Source: Clostridiales bacterium UBA1316
GTDB lineage: Bacteria; Bacillota; Clostridia; Oscillospirales; Oscillospiraceae
Length of the DNA: 64,000 nucleotides
Assembly: GCA_002307055.1 (NCBI GenBank)
Contig: DBTM01000061.1
Coordinates: 1 to 64,000, forward strand
Direction: 5' to 3'
Shown piece by piece: positions 17,756 through 26,543 of the stretch. A program made the position numbers and the translations under genes. Every line of letters begins with the position of its first letter. The stretch's first letter is position 1. The notes beneath the pieces were generated by a model. The model had not been told where the DNA came from and did not search any database. It was given only the letters and a program-made list of their open reading frames with translations.

Positions 17756-17829
17756 GCGGCAGAGCTATTGAAATTTCACAATTAAATATTTTGTGTGCAG
17801 AATAGAAATATATAGATAGTAATAATACG

Positions 17830-17858
17830 TTGACAAATTTTATAAACATAAATATAAT
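17830..17858 (+). promoter_or_regulatory. Consensus SigA promoter of the DUF2087 operon
   Basis: A perfect TTGACA, a 17-base spacer and a perfect TATAAT lie 31 bases before the start of the first DUF2087 gene. This is one of the strongest promoters in the window. Confidence 0.85.
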
Positions 17859-17889
17859 ATGTTTATAAATGCAGAGGGAGCGATAAAAA

Positions 17890-18657
17890 ATGGACAAAAT
17901 CCTAATACGGTCGCTGGAGGAGACAGAAAAAGGTTGTACATTCGATACTGAGAAAGACGGTTATATATGCAATATATGCCGCAGAGTCTTTGAAAGCGGT
18001 GAAGTGTTTAAAGTCGGCGAGAGATATTTCAACGCTAAAAAAATGGCGGAGCTTCACATTGCCGGCGAACACGGCAGCATGCTGGAGGTTTTGATGTCCT
18101 ACGAAAAGAGATATACAGGTATTACGGACAATCAAAAAGAGCTTCTGTCTATGATATCCTCCGGGCTGTCAGATCAGGAAATCGCAAAAAAGACCGGGAC
18201 GGCAGCGGCGACAGTGCGCCATCAGAGATTTGTGTTCAAAGAAAAAGCCAAACAGGCCAAGCTCTATCTGGCTATCTATGAGCTTGCCGTACAAGGTAAA
18301 CAGCAAGCCCGTAACAGTATAGATGAGCAGGAAGAATTTATTGATATTCATGAAAGCGCTACAATGGTTGATGACAGGTATCTCGTCACAAAAGCTGAGG
18401 AAGAAACGATTATATCGAATATGTTTATATCGCAGAACCCGTTAAGGCTCAAAAACCTTTCCCCCAAGGAAAAGAAAAAAATCGTGATTCTAAAGAGAAT
18501 AGCCGAACAATTCAAAAGAGGCAGAAAATATACCGAAAAGGAATTGAATGGTGTTTTAAAAGATATCTATGAGGACTTTGCCACGATCCGGCGTTACCTG
18601 ATCGAATACGGCTTTATGGACAGGACAAAGGATGGAAAAGAGTACTGGCTGATATGA
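17890..18657 (+). CDS. DUF2087 transcriptional regulator with HTH and a zinc-finger-like start
   Basis: 255 residues. C27, C30, H56 and H61 form a CX2C...HX4H pattern that could bind zinc. A LuxR-type helix-turn-helix follows at about 80-125 (ELLSMISSGLSDQEIAKKTG). The C-terminal 60 residues (about 197-255, from KKKIVILKRIAEQF to the end) are a DUF2087 domain, which is associated with transcriptional regulators. AGAGGGAG precedes the ATG. The stop overlaps the start of the next gene by four bases, so the two are translationally coupled. Confidence 0.8.
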   Translation: MDKILIRSLEETEKGCTFDTEKDGYICNICRRVFESGEVFKVGERYFNAKKMAELHIAGEHGSMLEVLMSYEKRYTGITDNQKELLSMISSGLSDQEIAKKTGTAAATVRHQRFVFKEKAKQAKLYLAIYELAVQGKQQARNSIDEQEEFIDIHESATMVDDRYLVTKAEEETIISNMFISQNPLRLKNLSPKEKKKIVILKRIAEQFKRGRKYTEKELNGVLKDIYEDFATIRRYLIEYGFMDRTKDGKEYWLI

Positions 18658-19907
18658 CGGATTTAAAAAATTTTACAGACGACAGCGGCAGAATAAAAAC
18701 CTGGGCAGCAAAGCGTGATAAAAAAATTGAAATCTTAAAGTATATCTCAACAAAATTTGAAAGCGGGAGATTCTATTCGCAGAATGAGGTCAACGCTCTT
18801 ATTGAGCAGTGGCATACCTTCGGCGATTTGTTCATCATTCGAAGAGGGCTTGTGGATTATATGCTGTTGACCAGAACAAGAGATGGCGCGAGATATTGGA
18901 AAGATGAAATGGCAAGTCTTGGGGATATCGCAGCGCTTGTCGAGGAGAAGTATAACATTGGAAAAGCCAACAGTATTTTCTGCCTGTCAGGCGGTTATGG
19001 TTCACAAACTTATTATGTACAGTCAGATAAGGGCGCGTATATCCTCAGACATGTCGGACAAAACGAAAGGAATCCAGAGGAATATGAAGCGCTTGTTTCT
19101 GAACTGAAGAACGGGAATGTACCGGTACCTGAAGTAATCTTTACAAAGGATGGCAGTTATTGCGTGACCTCGGAGAATAATGCTTATCAGCTGCGGACGT
19201 TTGCCGAAGGGAAAACTTACAGCCGTAATTCAGCACCACCATGGCTTCTCGTTGATTCGGCTTGCATGCTCGGCAGGATTCAGCGGTGTATGGAGAAACT
19301 GCCGCCGCTCCCGGAGGGCATTAATAAAGCGTATTTTCAGTATTTTACACCGGAAAGAGCAGAGCAGAATCATTTGCATTCACTCAAGATTGCGAACGAA
19401 ATGCACGACACGGAAATTGCGGACGCAATTAATAATAAAATAATGATGATTCATTCTTTGAAAAAGATCGACTTTGATTTCGATAAACTGACATGCAAAA
19501 ACACACATGGTGATTATAAGTTACAAAATATCGTCTGCCTCAAAGACAAGATTAACTCTGTAATTGATTTTATGTCGCCCTGCATTCATCCTGTCTGCTG
19601 GGAAGTGATGCGATCATACGCTTTAGCTGACCCGGAATGTGCTGACGGATGTATTAACATAGAAAATTTCAAGAAATACATAGCGTGCTTTCTCGAATAT
19701 GGTACACTGAATGACGATGATTTAAAGCTCATGCCGTCTGTATTTTTTTATCAGAATGTTGTCGCTGATTACTTTGGCCAGTACTACGCCATGGAAAATA
19801 AAAACAGGCTTAATCTGCTCAATGACACTTTCTTTTCATTGAAGCTATGCAAATGGCTGGAGCAGAATATGACGAAGCTGGAGGACGCTCTGATACGCGG
19901 ATTTTGA
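18654..19907 (+). CDS. DUF2087 domain fused to an aminoglycoside-phosphotransferase-like kinase
   Basis: 417 residues. The first 85 are a second DUF2087 domain (KRDKKIEILKYISTKFESGR...ARYWK). Residues from about 105 form a protein-kinase-like APH fold: a glycine-rich loop LSGGYGSQTYYV (111-122), the catalytic HGDYKLQN (H285, D287, N292) and D305 in VIDF, where metal is bound. It should phosphorylate a small molecule; the substrate is unknown and nothing marks it as a drug resistance enzyme. Fusion to the same domain as its operon partner suggests the two proteins interact. Confidence 0.82.
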   Translation: MTDLKNFTDDSGRIKTWAAKRDKKIEILKYISTKFESGRFYSQNEVNALIEQWHTFGDLFIIRRGLVDYMLLTRTRDGARYWKDEMASLGDIAALVEEKYNIGKANSIFCLSGGYGSQTYYVQSDKGAYILRHVGQNERNPEEYEALVSELKNGNVPVPEVIFTKDGSYCVTSENNAYQLRTFAEGKTYSRNSAPPWLLVDSACMLGRIQRCMEKLPPLPEGINKAYFQYFTPERAEQNHLHSLKIANEMHDTEIADAINNKIMMIHSLKKIDFDFDKLTCKNTHGDYKLQNIVCLKDKINSVIDFMSPCIHPVCWEVMRSYALADPECADGCINIENFKKYIACFLEYGTLNDDDLKLMPSVFFYQNVVADYFGQYYAMENKNRLNLLNDTFFSLKLCKWLEQNMTKLEDALIRGF

Positions 19908-19944
19908 ATTCGTCAATGTAATTAGAAAAATTTAACAATGTTAC

Positions 19945-19974
19945 TTGACATTAACGTACAATATTTAGTATTAT
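19945..19974 (+). promoter_or_regulatory. SigA-type promoter of the SDR leader
   Basis: A perfect TTGACA, an 18-base spacer and TATTAT. The predicted transcript begins near 19981, about 160 bases before the SDR start. Confidence 0.65.
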
Positions 19975-19984
19975 ATCTAATAGT

Positions 19985-20083
19985 GAGACACAAATCGTGA
20001 ATTCGGAATGATTTGCGTGAAAGTAAACTTTCGCGCCTGAAAAATCGATTTGGCCGCCAAATTCGGGAGCGGCTGTTTTTAAA
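19985..20083 (+). ncRNA. Structured leader RNA with terminator-like end, unclassified
   Basis: Three stems follow the promoter: CAAATC/GATTTG (about 19989-20015), GCGTGAAAG/CTTTCGCGC (about 20015-20036) and GCCGC/GCGGC followed by TGTTTTTA (about 20053-20082). Within the last one, ATTTGG/CCAAAT can form an alternative stem. This is the layout of an attenuator or of a small RNA of about 100 bases. I could not match it to a known riboswitch class. Confidence 0.45.
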
Positions 20084-20139
20084 CCATCGATTATTACTAT
20101 CTATTTGTGCCGGTGTTATGCGGCGGAATGGGAGTTGTT

Positions 20140-20889
20140 ATGGCTAGCCGTTTAGAAAACAAGGTTGCGATTGTCACGGGTGCCACTTCAGGTATTGGAC
20201 GGGCGATTACCGTTTTGTTTGTTAAAGAAGGGGCGAAGGTCGTTTTTGCCGGGCGCAGAGAGAAAAACGGGCTTGAACTGGAGAAGGAGCTTAAATCAGC
20301 GGGGGGAGACGCGCTCTTTGTCAGGACAGATGTGGCAAAGAAGGAAGACCTGCAGTACCTCGTCAACACGACGGTTGAGAAATACGGCAGAATTGATATC
20401 CTCGTAAATAATGCGAGCGTCGTTTCTACTTTTGAGTCAGCCGATTATGATGGAATCGGGGATTATGAAGAGTTTTTCAATATCAATGTCAAGAGTTATC
20501 TCGTCATGTGCCGGGAAGTACTCCCGTTTATGATCCGGCAGCAAAAGGGATCTATCATCAATACCGCCTCCGTCGGCAGTGAAGCCGCCGGGCATGAGAT
20601 GATGTCCTACGCAGCCAGCAAAGGCGCTATCAAGGCATTTACGCGCTCGCTGGCCGCAGAATATGCCGACCAGGGCATTCGGGTTAACGCCATTATACCG
20701 GGGCTCACGATCACGGATTCTGTACCGGGCGGCAGTGAATTAGCCCAAAGAGCGGCTCAGACTATCCCAATGGGCAGAGCCGCGAGGCCTGAAGAGATTG
20801 CGTGCGGCTTTTTATTTTTCGCCAGCGATGAGTCATCGTTCTGCACCGGCAGCAACCTGATTATCGACGGCGGCGCAACAGCGGTATAA
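20140..20889 (+). CDS. Short-chain dehydrogenase/reductase
   Basis: 249 residues from the chosen start. The NAD(P)-binding TGATSGIG is near residues 10-17, NNAS near 88-91, and the catalytic YAASK at about 153-157 with the preceding Ser. The C-terminal DGG is usual for FabG/glucose-dehydrogenase-like members. The basic GRREK after beta-2 hints at NADPH. ATG at 20140 is preferred because GGGAG lies 6 bases before it. The substrate is unknown. Expression may depend on the structured leader upstream. Confidence 0.87.
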   Translation: MASRLENKVAIVTGATSGIGRAITVLFVKEGAKVVFAGRREKNGLELEKELKSAGGDALFVRTDVAKKEDLQYLVNTTVEKYGRIDILVNNASVVSTFESADYDGIGDYEEFFNINVKSYLVMCREVLPFMIRQQKGSIINTASVGSEAAGHEMMSYAASKGAIKAFTRSLAAEYADQGIRVNAIIPGLTITDSVPGGSELAQRAAQTIPMGRAARPEEIACGFLFFASDESSFCTGSNLIIDGGATAV

Positions 20890-20955
20890 GCTGTACATAT
20901 AAGGGACTGCCTTACTAAAAAATGTACAAGTATGCATCGAATAGGAGGAATCTCT

Positions 20956-21747
20956 ATGGAAAAAGCGGTGAGCTGTACTATGACAAAAATCATTGCACTG
21001 GTGACGTATGCTGCCATGATTGCTGTCAATATACTTTCTGTCGTTTTGCCAATCAATGGCATCACACCGGGTCAGGTTTCCGATTCATATCCGAATCTTT
21101 TCGCTCCGGCGGGCTTTACTTTCTCCATATGGGGTCTCATCTATTTGCTTCTGACGTTATATATCATTTATATGCTGGCTGCGGAGAACGCGCCGACAGC
21201 GCTGATTTGTAAAGTGAATATCCTGTTTTCACTGTCTTCCGCCGCCAATGTGTTTTGGGTTTTCTCCTGGCACTACAGAATAATTCCACTGTCGATGCTT
21301 TTTATGGCTATCCTTCTTGTCTGTCTGATTTTGATTATGCAGATGGTTACAGCGGAAACAAAATTGCTCGGCGAAAAGATTTTTATCAAGCTGCCGTTTG
21401 CTGTTTATACGGGTTGGATTACTGTTGCTGCTATCGCCAATGTCACAGTGCTCCTTGTCAGCTTGGGATGGAATAGGTTCGGCATATCTGAACAGGCATG
21501 GACGGTTATTATACTGGCTACCGGCACTGTTATCGGCATTTTAGCCGGTATACGGTTTCAAAGCATTGCTTACCTGCTTGTCCTAATTTGGGCATATCTC
21601 GGCATTCTTCTCAAACACATATCAATATCGGGCTTCAGCAGCCAATATCTCTGGGTTGTTATCACAGCAATCATATGCATTCTGCTTTTTGCTCTGACAA
21701 TTGTCTATGCGGCGAGGACGAACAGACGAATTAATACGAAGAAATAA
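20956..21747 (+). CDS. TspO/MBR-related membrane protein
   Basis: 263 residues with about eight hydrophobic segments. The N-terminal loop PNLFAPAGFTFSIWGLIYLLL (about 38-58) and PFAVYTGWITVAAIANVT (about 145-162) are the conserved parts of this extended TspO-like family of bacterial membrane proteins. The ligand is unknown; true TspO binds tetrapyrroles. ATG at 20956 follows AGGAGG at 8 bases, which is better than the upstream ATG. It is the second gene after the SDR, 66 bases away. Confidence 0.75.
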   Translation: MEKAVSCTMTKIIALVTYAAMIAVNILSVVLPINGITPGQVSDSYPNLFAPAGFTFSIWGLIYLLLTLYIIYMLAAENAPTALICKVNILFSLSSAANVFWVFSWHYRIIPLSMLFMAILLVCLILIMQMVTAETKLLGEKIFIKLPFAVYTGWITVAAIANVTVLLVSLGWNRFGISEQAWTVIILATGTVIGILAGIRFQSIAYLLVLIWAYLGILLKHISISGFSSQYLWVVITAIICILLFALTIVYAARTNRRINTKK

Positions 21748-21760
21748 GCGGAGCATATTT

Positions 21761-21802
21761 AAGGCGGCACTCCCTGCATGAAGTTGCAGGAAGTGCCGCC
21801 TT
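21761..21802. terminator. Bidirectional terminator
   Basis: An 11-bp stem AAGGCGGCACT/AGTGCCGCCTT with an inner CCTGCA/TGCAGG stem separates two convergent genes. The plus side ends in TTT. Confidence 0.85.
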
Positions 21803-21818
21803 TGCTAATTTACAGTAC

Positions 21819-22946
21819 TTATACGCTCCTTGTCAGCAGTGCGCCGACGCTCTGGCTGATTGAGTCGCGCAGTATCCGCTGCCGCATGCTGAAATAGTCG
21901 ATGACGGTGTTTCTTAGTGTCTTCCGCGTCTCCTTATCCATACTTTTGTATTTCTTAATCATGGCGTCAATACCGGACAGCCATTCATTTGTAAGGTCGG
22001 ATAGTGTCAGCGCTCCGGATGCGCTGATCATGTCAAAGAGCGCTTCGACGAATAGTTCCCGCTGCTGCATCGTCAGCTTGGCGAGCAAGCCTATCAGTGC
22101 TTCGTTAATCTGCTGGCTTGATTTTGAAAGCTCCTCTTCATGAACGAATGACGGTCCCAAAACGCCCCATGTTTGAGGATCATGCGACAGCAGCCCATTA
22201 ACTGTGCTTGCGACAATTTTATAATCCTCACAGTGCTCCAGAAGCATCCCGATGACAGAGGACTTAGGAATGAAGGTGTTGATGCGGCTTTTTATTTTCG
22301 CATACCCTGCGCTCTGGATGACCGCAGCTTGAAAACCGGGGCCGTCATTGTTATATATAGCGGTGATTTTACTTCTATGCCGATCCGAGGTGTATGCCGC
22401 CGCATAAACGGCCAGGTTTCCACCTTTTGAGTGCCCGCCCAGATAAAAACGTCCTTTGAACTGCGGCGCGACTTTATTCAGATATGCCACAGCCTGCGAC
22501 TGTGCCAGCACGGCGTCTCTGAAAATCATGAGGAAATCCTCTTTCCAGCCGGCCAGATTATCATCGGTACCCCGAAACGCTATGTAATGCTCTTTGCAGT
22601 TAATTGAGAAGACAATTGCCGAAAATTGGTTTGGAACGATATCGTCTTCCTCACTGATATAACAGGATAAAACGACATCCTTAAACCGGGCAGATTGCGA
22701 TGCGTTGACCAGCAACTCAGGGTAATGCGTCATAAAGACACCCTTTTGCTCAAGATGATTCGCAGTTTTGAGCTGCTGCGCAGCCCACGCGAGTGTTACC
22801 CCGCGGGTGCTGGTGTCTGCCGGGACAACACCCTCAAAATTTATGTAAGCTAGGCTGGCAAAAATCAGATTATCGACTTCGTTGAATTTATCCTGCTCAA
22901 AGCTTAAGTCTCCCCGCCATTTTAGATACTCTAGCATGTCTGACAT
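21819..22946 (-). CDS. DUF2974 (Mbeg1-like) alpha/beta hydrolase
   Basis: 375 residues. The nucleophile elbow GHSKGG (about 169-174) is the lipase-type GXSXG, and AFRGTDD near 123-129 is the usual oxyanion-region motif of class 3 lipase relatives. Such proteins are frequent in Clostridia and are often described as Mbeg1-like. The C-terminal third is helical and of unknown role. No signal peptide is visible. GAAGGGTG precedes the ATG. Confidence 0.85.
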   Translation of the reverse strand: MSDMLEYLKWRGDLSFEQDKFNEVDNLIFASLAYINFEGVVPADTSTRGVTLAWAAQQLKTANHLEQKGVFMTHYPELLVNASQSARFKDVVLSCYISEEDDIVPNQFSAIVFSINCKEHYIAFRGTDDNLAGWKEDFLMIFRDAVLAQSQAVAYLNKVAPQFKGRFYLGGHSKGGNLAVYAAAYTSDRHRSKITAIYNNDGPGFQAAVIQSAGYAKIKSRINTFIPKSSVIGMLLEHCEDYKIVASTVNGLLSHDPQTWGVLGPSFVHEEELSKSSQQINEALIGLLAKLTMQQRELFVEALFDMISASGALTLSDLTNEWLSGIDAMIKKYKSMDKETRKTLRNTVIDYFSMRQRILRDSISQSVGALLTRSV

Positions 22947-23004
22947 TTAATCACCCTTCACCTCTTTTATGATTACTGATATTATATCACGAACACAGTG
23001 TAAT

Positions 23005-23105
23005 AAAAAGATTCTTCAGGGCTAAGGCCCTTCAGGATGATACATCAGGTGGTCTATATGGATTTACCGGATGTCATTCTGAGCCGTGAGGCGAAGAATC
23101 TTTTT
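23005..23105. repeat. REP/MITE-like inverted repeat with the GTCATTCTGAG...GAAGAATCT motif
   Basis: A 101-bp element bounded by a perfect 13-bp inverted repeat (AAAAAGATTCTTC at 23005-23017, GAAGAATCTTTTT at 23093-23105). The inner arms also pair (TTCAGGATGATACATC against GATGTCATTCTGA). The right half contains a motif that recurs in the intergenic regions of very many bacterial genomes. It sits just beyond the stop codon of the LysM-CAP gene and could also act as its terminator. Confidence 0.8.
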
Positions 23106-23122
23106 AACTTATTATTTTGCCG

Positions 23123-23743
23123 TTACATTGGCTTAATAAATTCCTGAGTCCAGTAGTACGTGCCGCTGGACGTTTTCGCGACACCGCAGCCCATCTGGGT
23201 ATAGGCTGGGCTTAAAATATTGGCACGGTGACCTGCCGAGTTCATCCAGGCGGTCATGACCTCCTGAGGCGAGCGCTGCCCGTAGGCGATATTCTCGCCG
23301 GCTGCCGAGAACCGGATACCGAACGACTGCATCATTGTGAAGGGCGAACCGTATGTCGGCGATTGATGGCCGAAATATCCTTTGTTGATCATATCCTGCG
23401 ACTTATATCTGGCGACACGGCAGAGTTCCCAATTGGCTTTTACCAGGGCGAGTCCGTGCGCCGCCCGCTGCTTGTTGACGAGGTCAATGACCTGCTGCTC
23501 AAGCGATTTGACATTATCAATGCTTGGTATTGTTATTTTTTGCCCGACGCGGATCATGGATGGATTCGCAAGCTGCGGATTGGCTTTAATCAGCTCACTG
23601 ACACCGATTTGATACCGGACAGCGATCTTCCACATGGTATCGCCCGGCACCACCGTATAAGTGCCCCCCTGTGCAAAAGCACTTACCGGCAATGCGACCA
23701 TGACGAGCATTAGAAATAGTGCAATAAATTTTTTTAACTTCAT
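23123..23743 (-). CDS. Secreted LysM and CAP-domain protein (SafA/YkwD-like)
   Basis: 206 residues: a signal peptide (1-25, cleavage near AFA-QGG), one LysM domain (about 28-73, YTVVPGDTMWKIA...GQKITIP) and a CAP/SCP domain (about 82-206) with the conserved WMNSAGHRANIL and GENIA motifs. LysM binds peptidoglycan; bacterial CAP domains of this type are found in spore-coat and cell-wall proteins. An extracellular, wall-bound location is likely. No ribosome binding site stronger than GGAAG is seen before the ATG. Confidence 0.9.
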   Translation of the reverse strand: MKLKKFIALFLMLVMVALPVSAFAQGGTYTVVPGDTMWKIAVRYQIGVSELIKANPQLANPSMIRVGQKITIPSIDNVKSLEQQVIDLVNKQRAAHGLALVKANWELCRVARYKSQDMINKGYFGHQSPTYGSPFTMMQSFGIRFSAAGENIAYGQRSPQEVMTAWMNSAGHRANILSPAYTQMGCGVAKTSSGTYYWTQEFIKPM

Positions 23744-24018
23744 TATGAGCTTCCTTTTCTCCGGCGAATTGAATGTGGCAAATACAGCGTATCATTTCCT
23801 GCCGGTGAAATGACAAGACACTGGACTCGAATTATGAGTCACCAAAAATTTGCGTCCTGCCTTATTATCTGCATATCTCATATTTAAAGCATGGTAGTTT
23901 TATTAAATTGATATAAAATCAGGGAATACGATGATAAAAAGTTGACCTGACCCCTAGATTTTATGGTTCACTCTATCGATATATATATAGGACATATTAA
24001 TAAATTGAGGTGACGTAG

Positions 24019-26436
24019 ATGAAGAAAATTAATGCAATTATTAATGATTACGTCGCGTCGAGAAATGAATTTGAATCCCTTAAATATGCAAACAAGCTGA
24101 TTTATTTCGGTGTTGTGCCGATTTTAATTGCTGCGGCTGTACTTAATGCAATTATGTACTCGTTTATAGGCGATTTCGGTATTTTAGAAATATTGATAAA
24201 TAGCTGCGGACTGCTCGCTATGATACTTGTTTTATACCTGTCTGATAATTTTGTTAAATCTGAACGCATGAAGTACAACATCATCATCGCCTCGTTTATT
24301 GCCATTACCATTTTTGTTGTCTTTAGGTACTATGGTCATGTCGGTCCGGCGGTCTGGACAATTACACTGATTCCTGTTGTTATATCAATTTTGAGAAATA
24401 ACAAGCAGATGATAACGGCGCTGTCACTGACGCTTTTCATATTAGGTTTATACATATGGGTAACGAATGAGCAGTTTGTTATTGGTACGGTATATTATGC
24501 CACACAGTTTACGGCCTTTACTTTTCTCTTTGTTATCGCAACAGGTGTTCAGCGCATCAATTTCGAGCGTTATAAAAAAATTAAACACTATCTGAACGAA
24601 TCGGAAATGATTTCGCAGATATCATCAAATTTTATAACTGTCGGTGCTGACAATCTTGATGATAAAATTCAGTTTATGCTGGAAAAAGGCGGTATATATT
24701 ATGGGAGTGATATTGCGAGTATTCTTTTGCTAACTCAAGATCAGCAAAATATGAGATATGCTTACGAGTGGCTTAACATTGAACAAAAATCTCAGGTTGG
24801 CAAAATTGTGAAGCTTGATGTGCAGTCCACGCCCGCATGGGTAGATCAAGTGGAAAATAAAACAATCTGGATTATCCCCAATGTCGACGAGCTTGATATC
24901 AAGCAGGCACCCGGCAAGCCGGAGCTGCAGGCTTTGAAAATAAAGTCCATGATATCAATGCCTATAATTATCAGGGATAAGGTATATGGTATTTTGTTCT
25001 TCGAATCATTCAGCAGATATCTGTATTGGAAAGACGAGCACATTAAGCTGCTTGGCGTTTTGACGAATATGTTAGCTGACGCCTTCTTGAAAGTCGAATC
25101 AGAAAAAGAGATCAACTACATGGCTTATTATGATTCGCTGACAGGACTGCCGAACCGGTTTAACTTCGAAACCAAGCTCGATGAAGCCATTAAGCTGGCT
25201 GAAAAATGCAAAACAAGACTTGCCGTCATGTTCATTGACCTCGACTTTTTCAAATCCGTCAATGATGCAATCGGGCATGAAGGCGGGGATGAGCTGCTCA
25301 AACAGGTCGGCGTGAGCATCGGCAAGCAGATCGGCAAGGATGACCTTGCCGCGCGTTTCGGTGGAGATGAGTTCTTTATTCTGATAACGGACATCAGCAA
25401 TCTTGATCATATTGAAGAATATTCAGACCATGTCATGGCGGCTTTCAGAACACCCTTGAACGTCAGCAATCAGGAATTCTTTATAACGGCAAGTGCCGGT
25501 ATCGCAATTTACCCATATGATGGACTCGATTCGAGTACATTAAGAAAGAGCGCGGGCCTTGCAATGTATGAAGCCAAAGAGCTTGGCAAGAATCAGGCAG
25601 CATTCTTCACCCCATGGCTAAAGGAAAATATCGAAAAAAAAGTCCGGATAACGAATCTGCTTCACAGAGCGATGGAAAAGGACGAGTTGATTGTCTATTA
25701 TCAGCCGCTTATTGATATTTTTACAAATGAGATCAACGGTGTTGAAGCGCTGCTGCGTTGGAAGCAGCCTGAGCTTGGTATGATTCCGCCGAGCGTGTTT
25801 ATTCCCCTGGCAGAACAGACCGGACTCATTTTTCCAATCGGCAAATGGGTGCTCCAGGAAGCATGCCGCCAGAATAAGGCATGGCAGGACGCGGGGCTTA
25901 AGCCTATCAGAATGGCTGTTAATCTCTCCATCGAACAATGCCGCCGAGCGGACCTTGTTGATATGATCAAGGAGGTGCTCGAGGAAACAGGACTTGACCC
26001 GGTATACCTGGAACTTGAGATAACAGAGAGTGTCGCCAGCAGGGAAACAGACTTCATATGCGGTATGCTGGAGGCTATCAGGGAACTTGGTGTATCCATT
26101 TCAATCGACGATTTTGGGACGGAATACTCATCACTCTCGCGCGTCAAACGCCTGCCGATCGATCGTATCAAGATTGCGATGGAATTCGTACACGGCATTT
26201 CAATCTGCGATAAGGATGAAGCTATTGCGAAAATTATAATCAACCTTGCCGACAACCTCGGCATAAAAGTAATTGCCGAGGGTGTGGAGACGAAGCTCCA
26301 ATACGATTTTTTAAAAGCGCATTTATGCGACGAAATACAGGGATACTATTTTTACAAGCCGATGCCGGCTGAGGGTGTGGAAAAGGAATTATGCGTACCG
26401 ATGGTAATATGTAATAATTTTCGCCAGCATATATGA
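24019..26436 (+). CDS. Membrane-bound GGDEF-EAL protein (cyclic-di-GMP turnover)
   Basis: 805 residues. Five to six membrane helices (about 25-180), a GAF-like domain (about 195-365), a GGDEF domain (about 370-535, intact GGDEF at 448-452) and an EAL domain (about 550-800, EAL at 576-578, LEITES, DDFGT, AEGVE). The catalytic lysine of the EAL domain is kept in KIAMEF, but the aspartate that normally follows (KID) is alanine. Both synthesis and breakdown of c-di-GMP are possible. GAGGTGACGTAG precedes the ATG. Confidence 0.92.
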   Translation: MKKINAIINDYVASRNEFESLKYANKLIYFGVVPILIAAAVLNAIMYSFIGDFGILEILINSCGLLAMILVLYLSDNFVKSERMKYNIIIASFIAITIFVVFRYYGHVGPAVWTITLIPVVISILRNNKQMITALSLTLFILGLYIWVTNEQFVIGTVYYATQFTAFTFLFVIATGVQRINFERYKKIKHYLNESEMISQISSNFITVGADNLDDKIQFMLEKGGIYYGSDIASILLLTQDQQNMRYAYEWLNIEQKSQVGKIVKLDVQSTPAWVDQVENKTIWIIPNVDELDIKQAPGKPELQALKIKSMISMPIIIRDKVYGILFFESFSRYLYWKDEHIKLLGVLTNMLADAFLKVESEKEINYMAYYDSLTGLPNRFNFETKLDEAIKLAEKCKTRLAVMFIDLDFFKSVNDAIGHEGGDELLKQVGVSIGKQIGKDDLAARFGGDEFFILITDISNLDHIEEYSDHVMAAFRTPLNVSNQEFFITASAGIAIYPYDGLDSSTLRKSAGLAMYEAKELGKNQAAFFTPWLKENIEKKVRITNLLHRAMEKDELIVYYQPLIDIFTNEINGVEALLRWKQPELGMIPPSVFIPLAEQTGLIFPIGKWVLQEACRQNKAWQDAGLKPIRMAVNLSIEQCRRADLVDMIKEVLEETGLDPVYLELEITESVASRETDFICGMLEAIRELGVSISIDDFGTEYSSLSRVKRLPIDRIKIAMEFVHGISICDKDEAIAKIIINLADNLGIKVIAEGVETKLQYDFLKAHLCDEIQGYYFYKPMPAEGVEKELCVPMVICNNFRQHI

Positions 26437-26438
26437 GA

Positions 26439-26479
26439 AAAACATGCGGCACCTTCTTCAAAAGTAAGCCGCATGTTTT
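26439..26479 (+). terminator. Terminator of the GGDEF-EAL gene
   Basis: A perfect 12-bp stem AAAACATGCGGC/GCCGCATGTTTT starts two bases after the stop codon. It can also serve the convergent AraC gene. Confidence 0.85.
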
Positions 26480-26543
26480 AAGGTATAGTATAAACTGACA
26501 GGCTTTTCAAAATTATAGTATCGTAAAGCGTTGAATTAAAAGC

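Noticed and set aside
18654..19907. Antibiotic resistance gene
   Set aside because: Only the general APH kinase fold is visible; there is no resemblance to a known resistance subtype and it is fused to a DUF2087 domain.
24019..26436. Inactive EAL domain because KID reads KIA
   Set aside because: The catalytic lysine and the acidic metal ligands visible in EAL, ITES, DDFG and AEGVE are kept; the missing aspartate is not known to be a metal ligand, so inactivity cannot be claimed.
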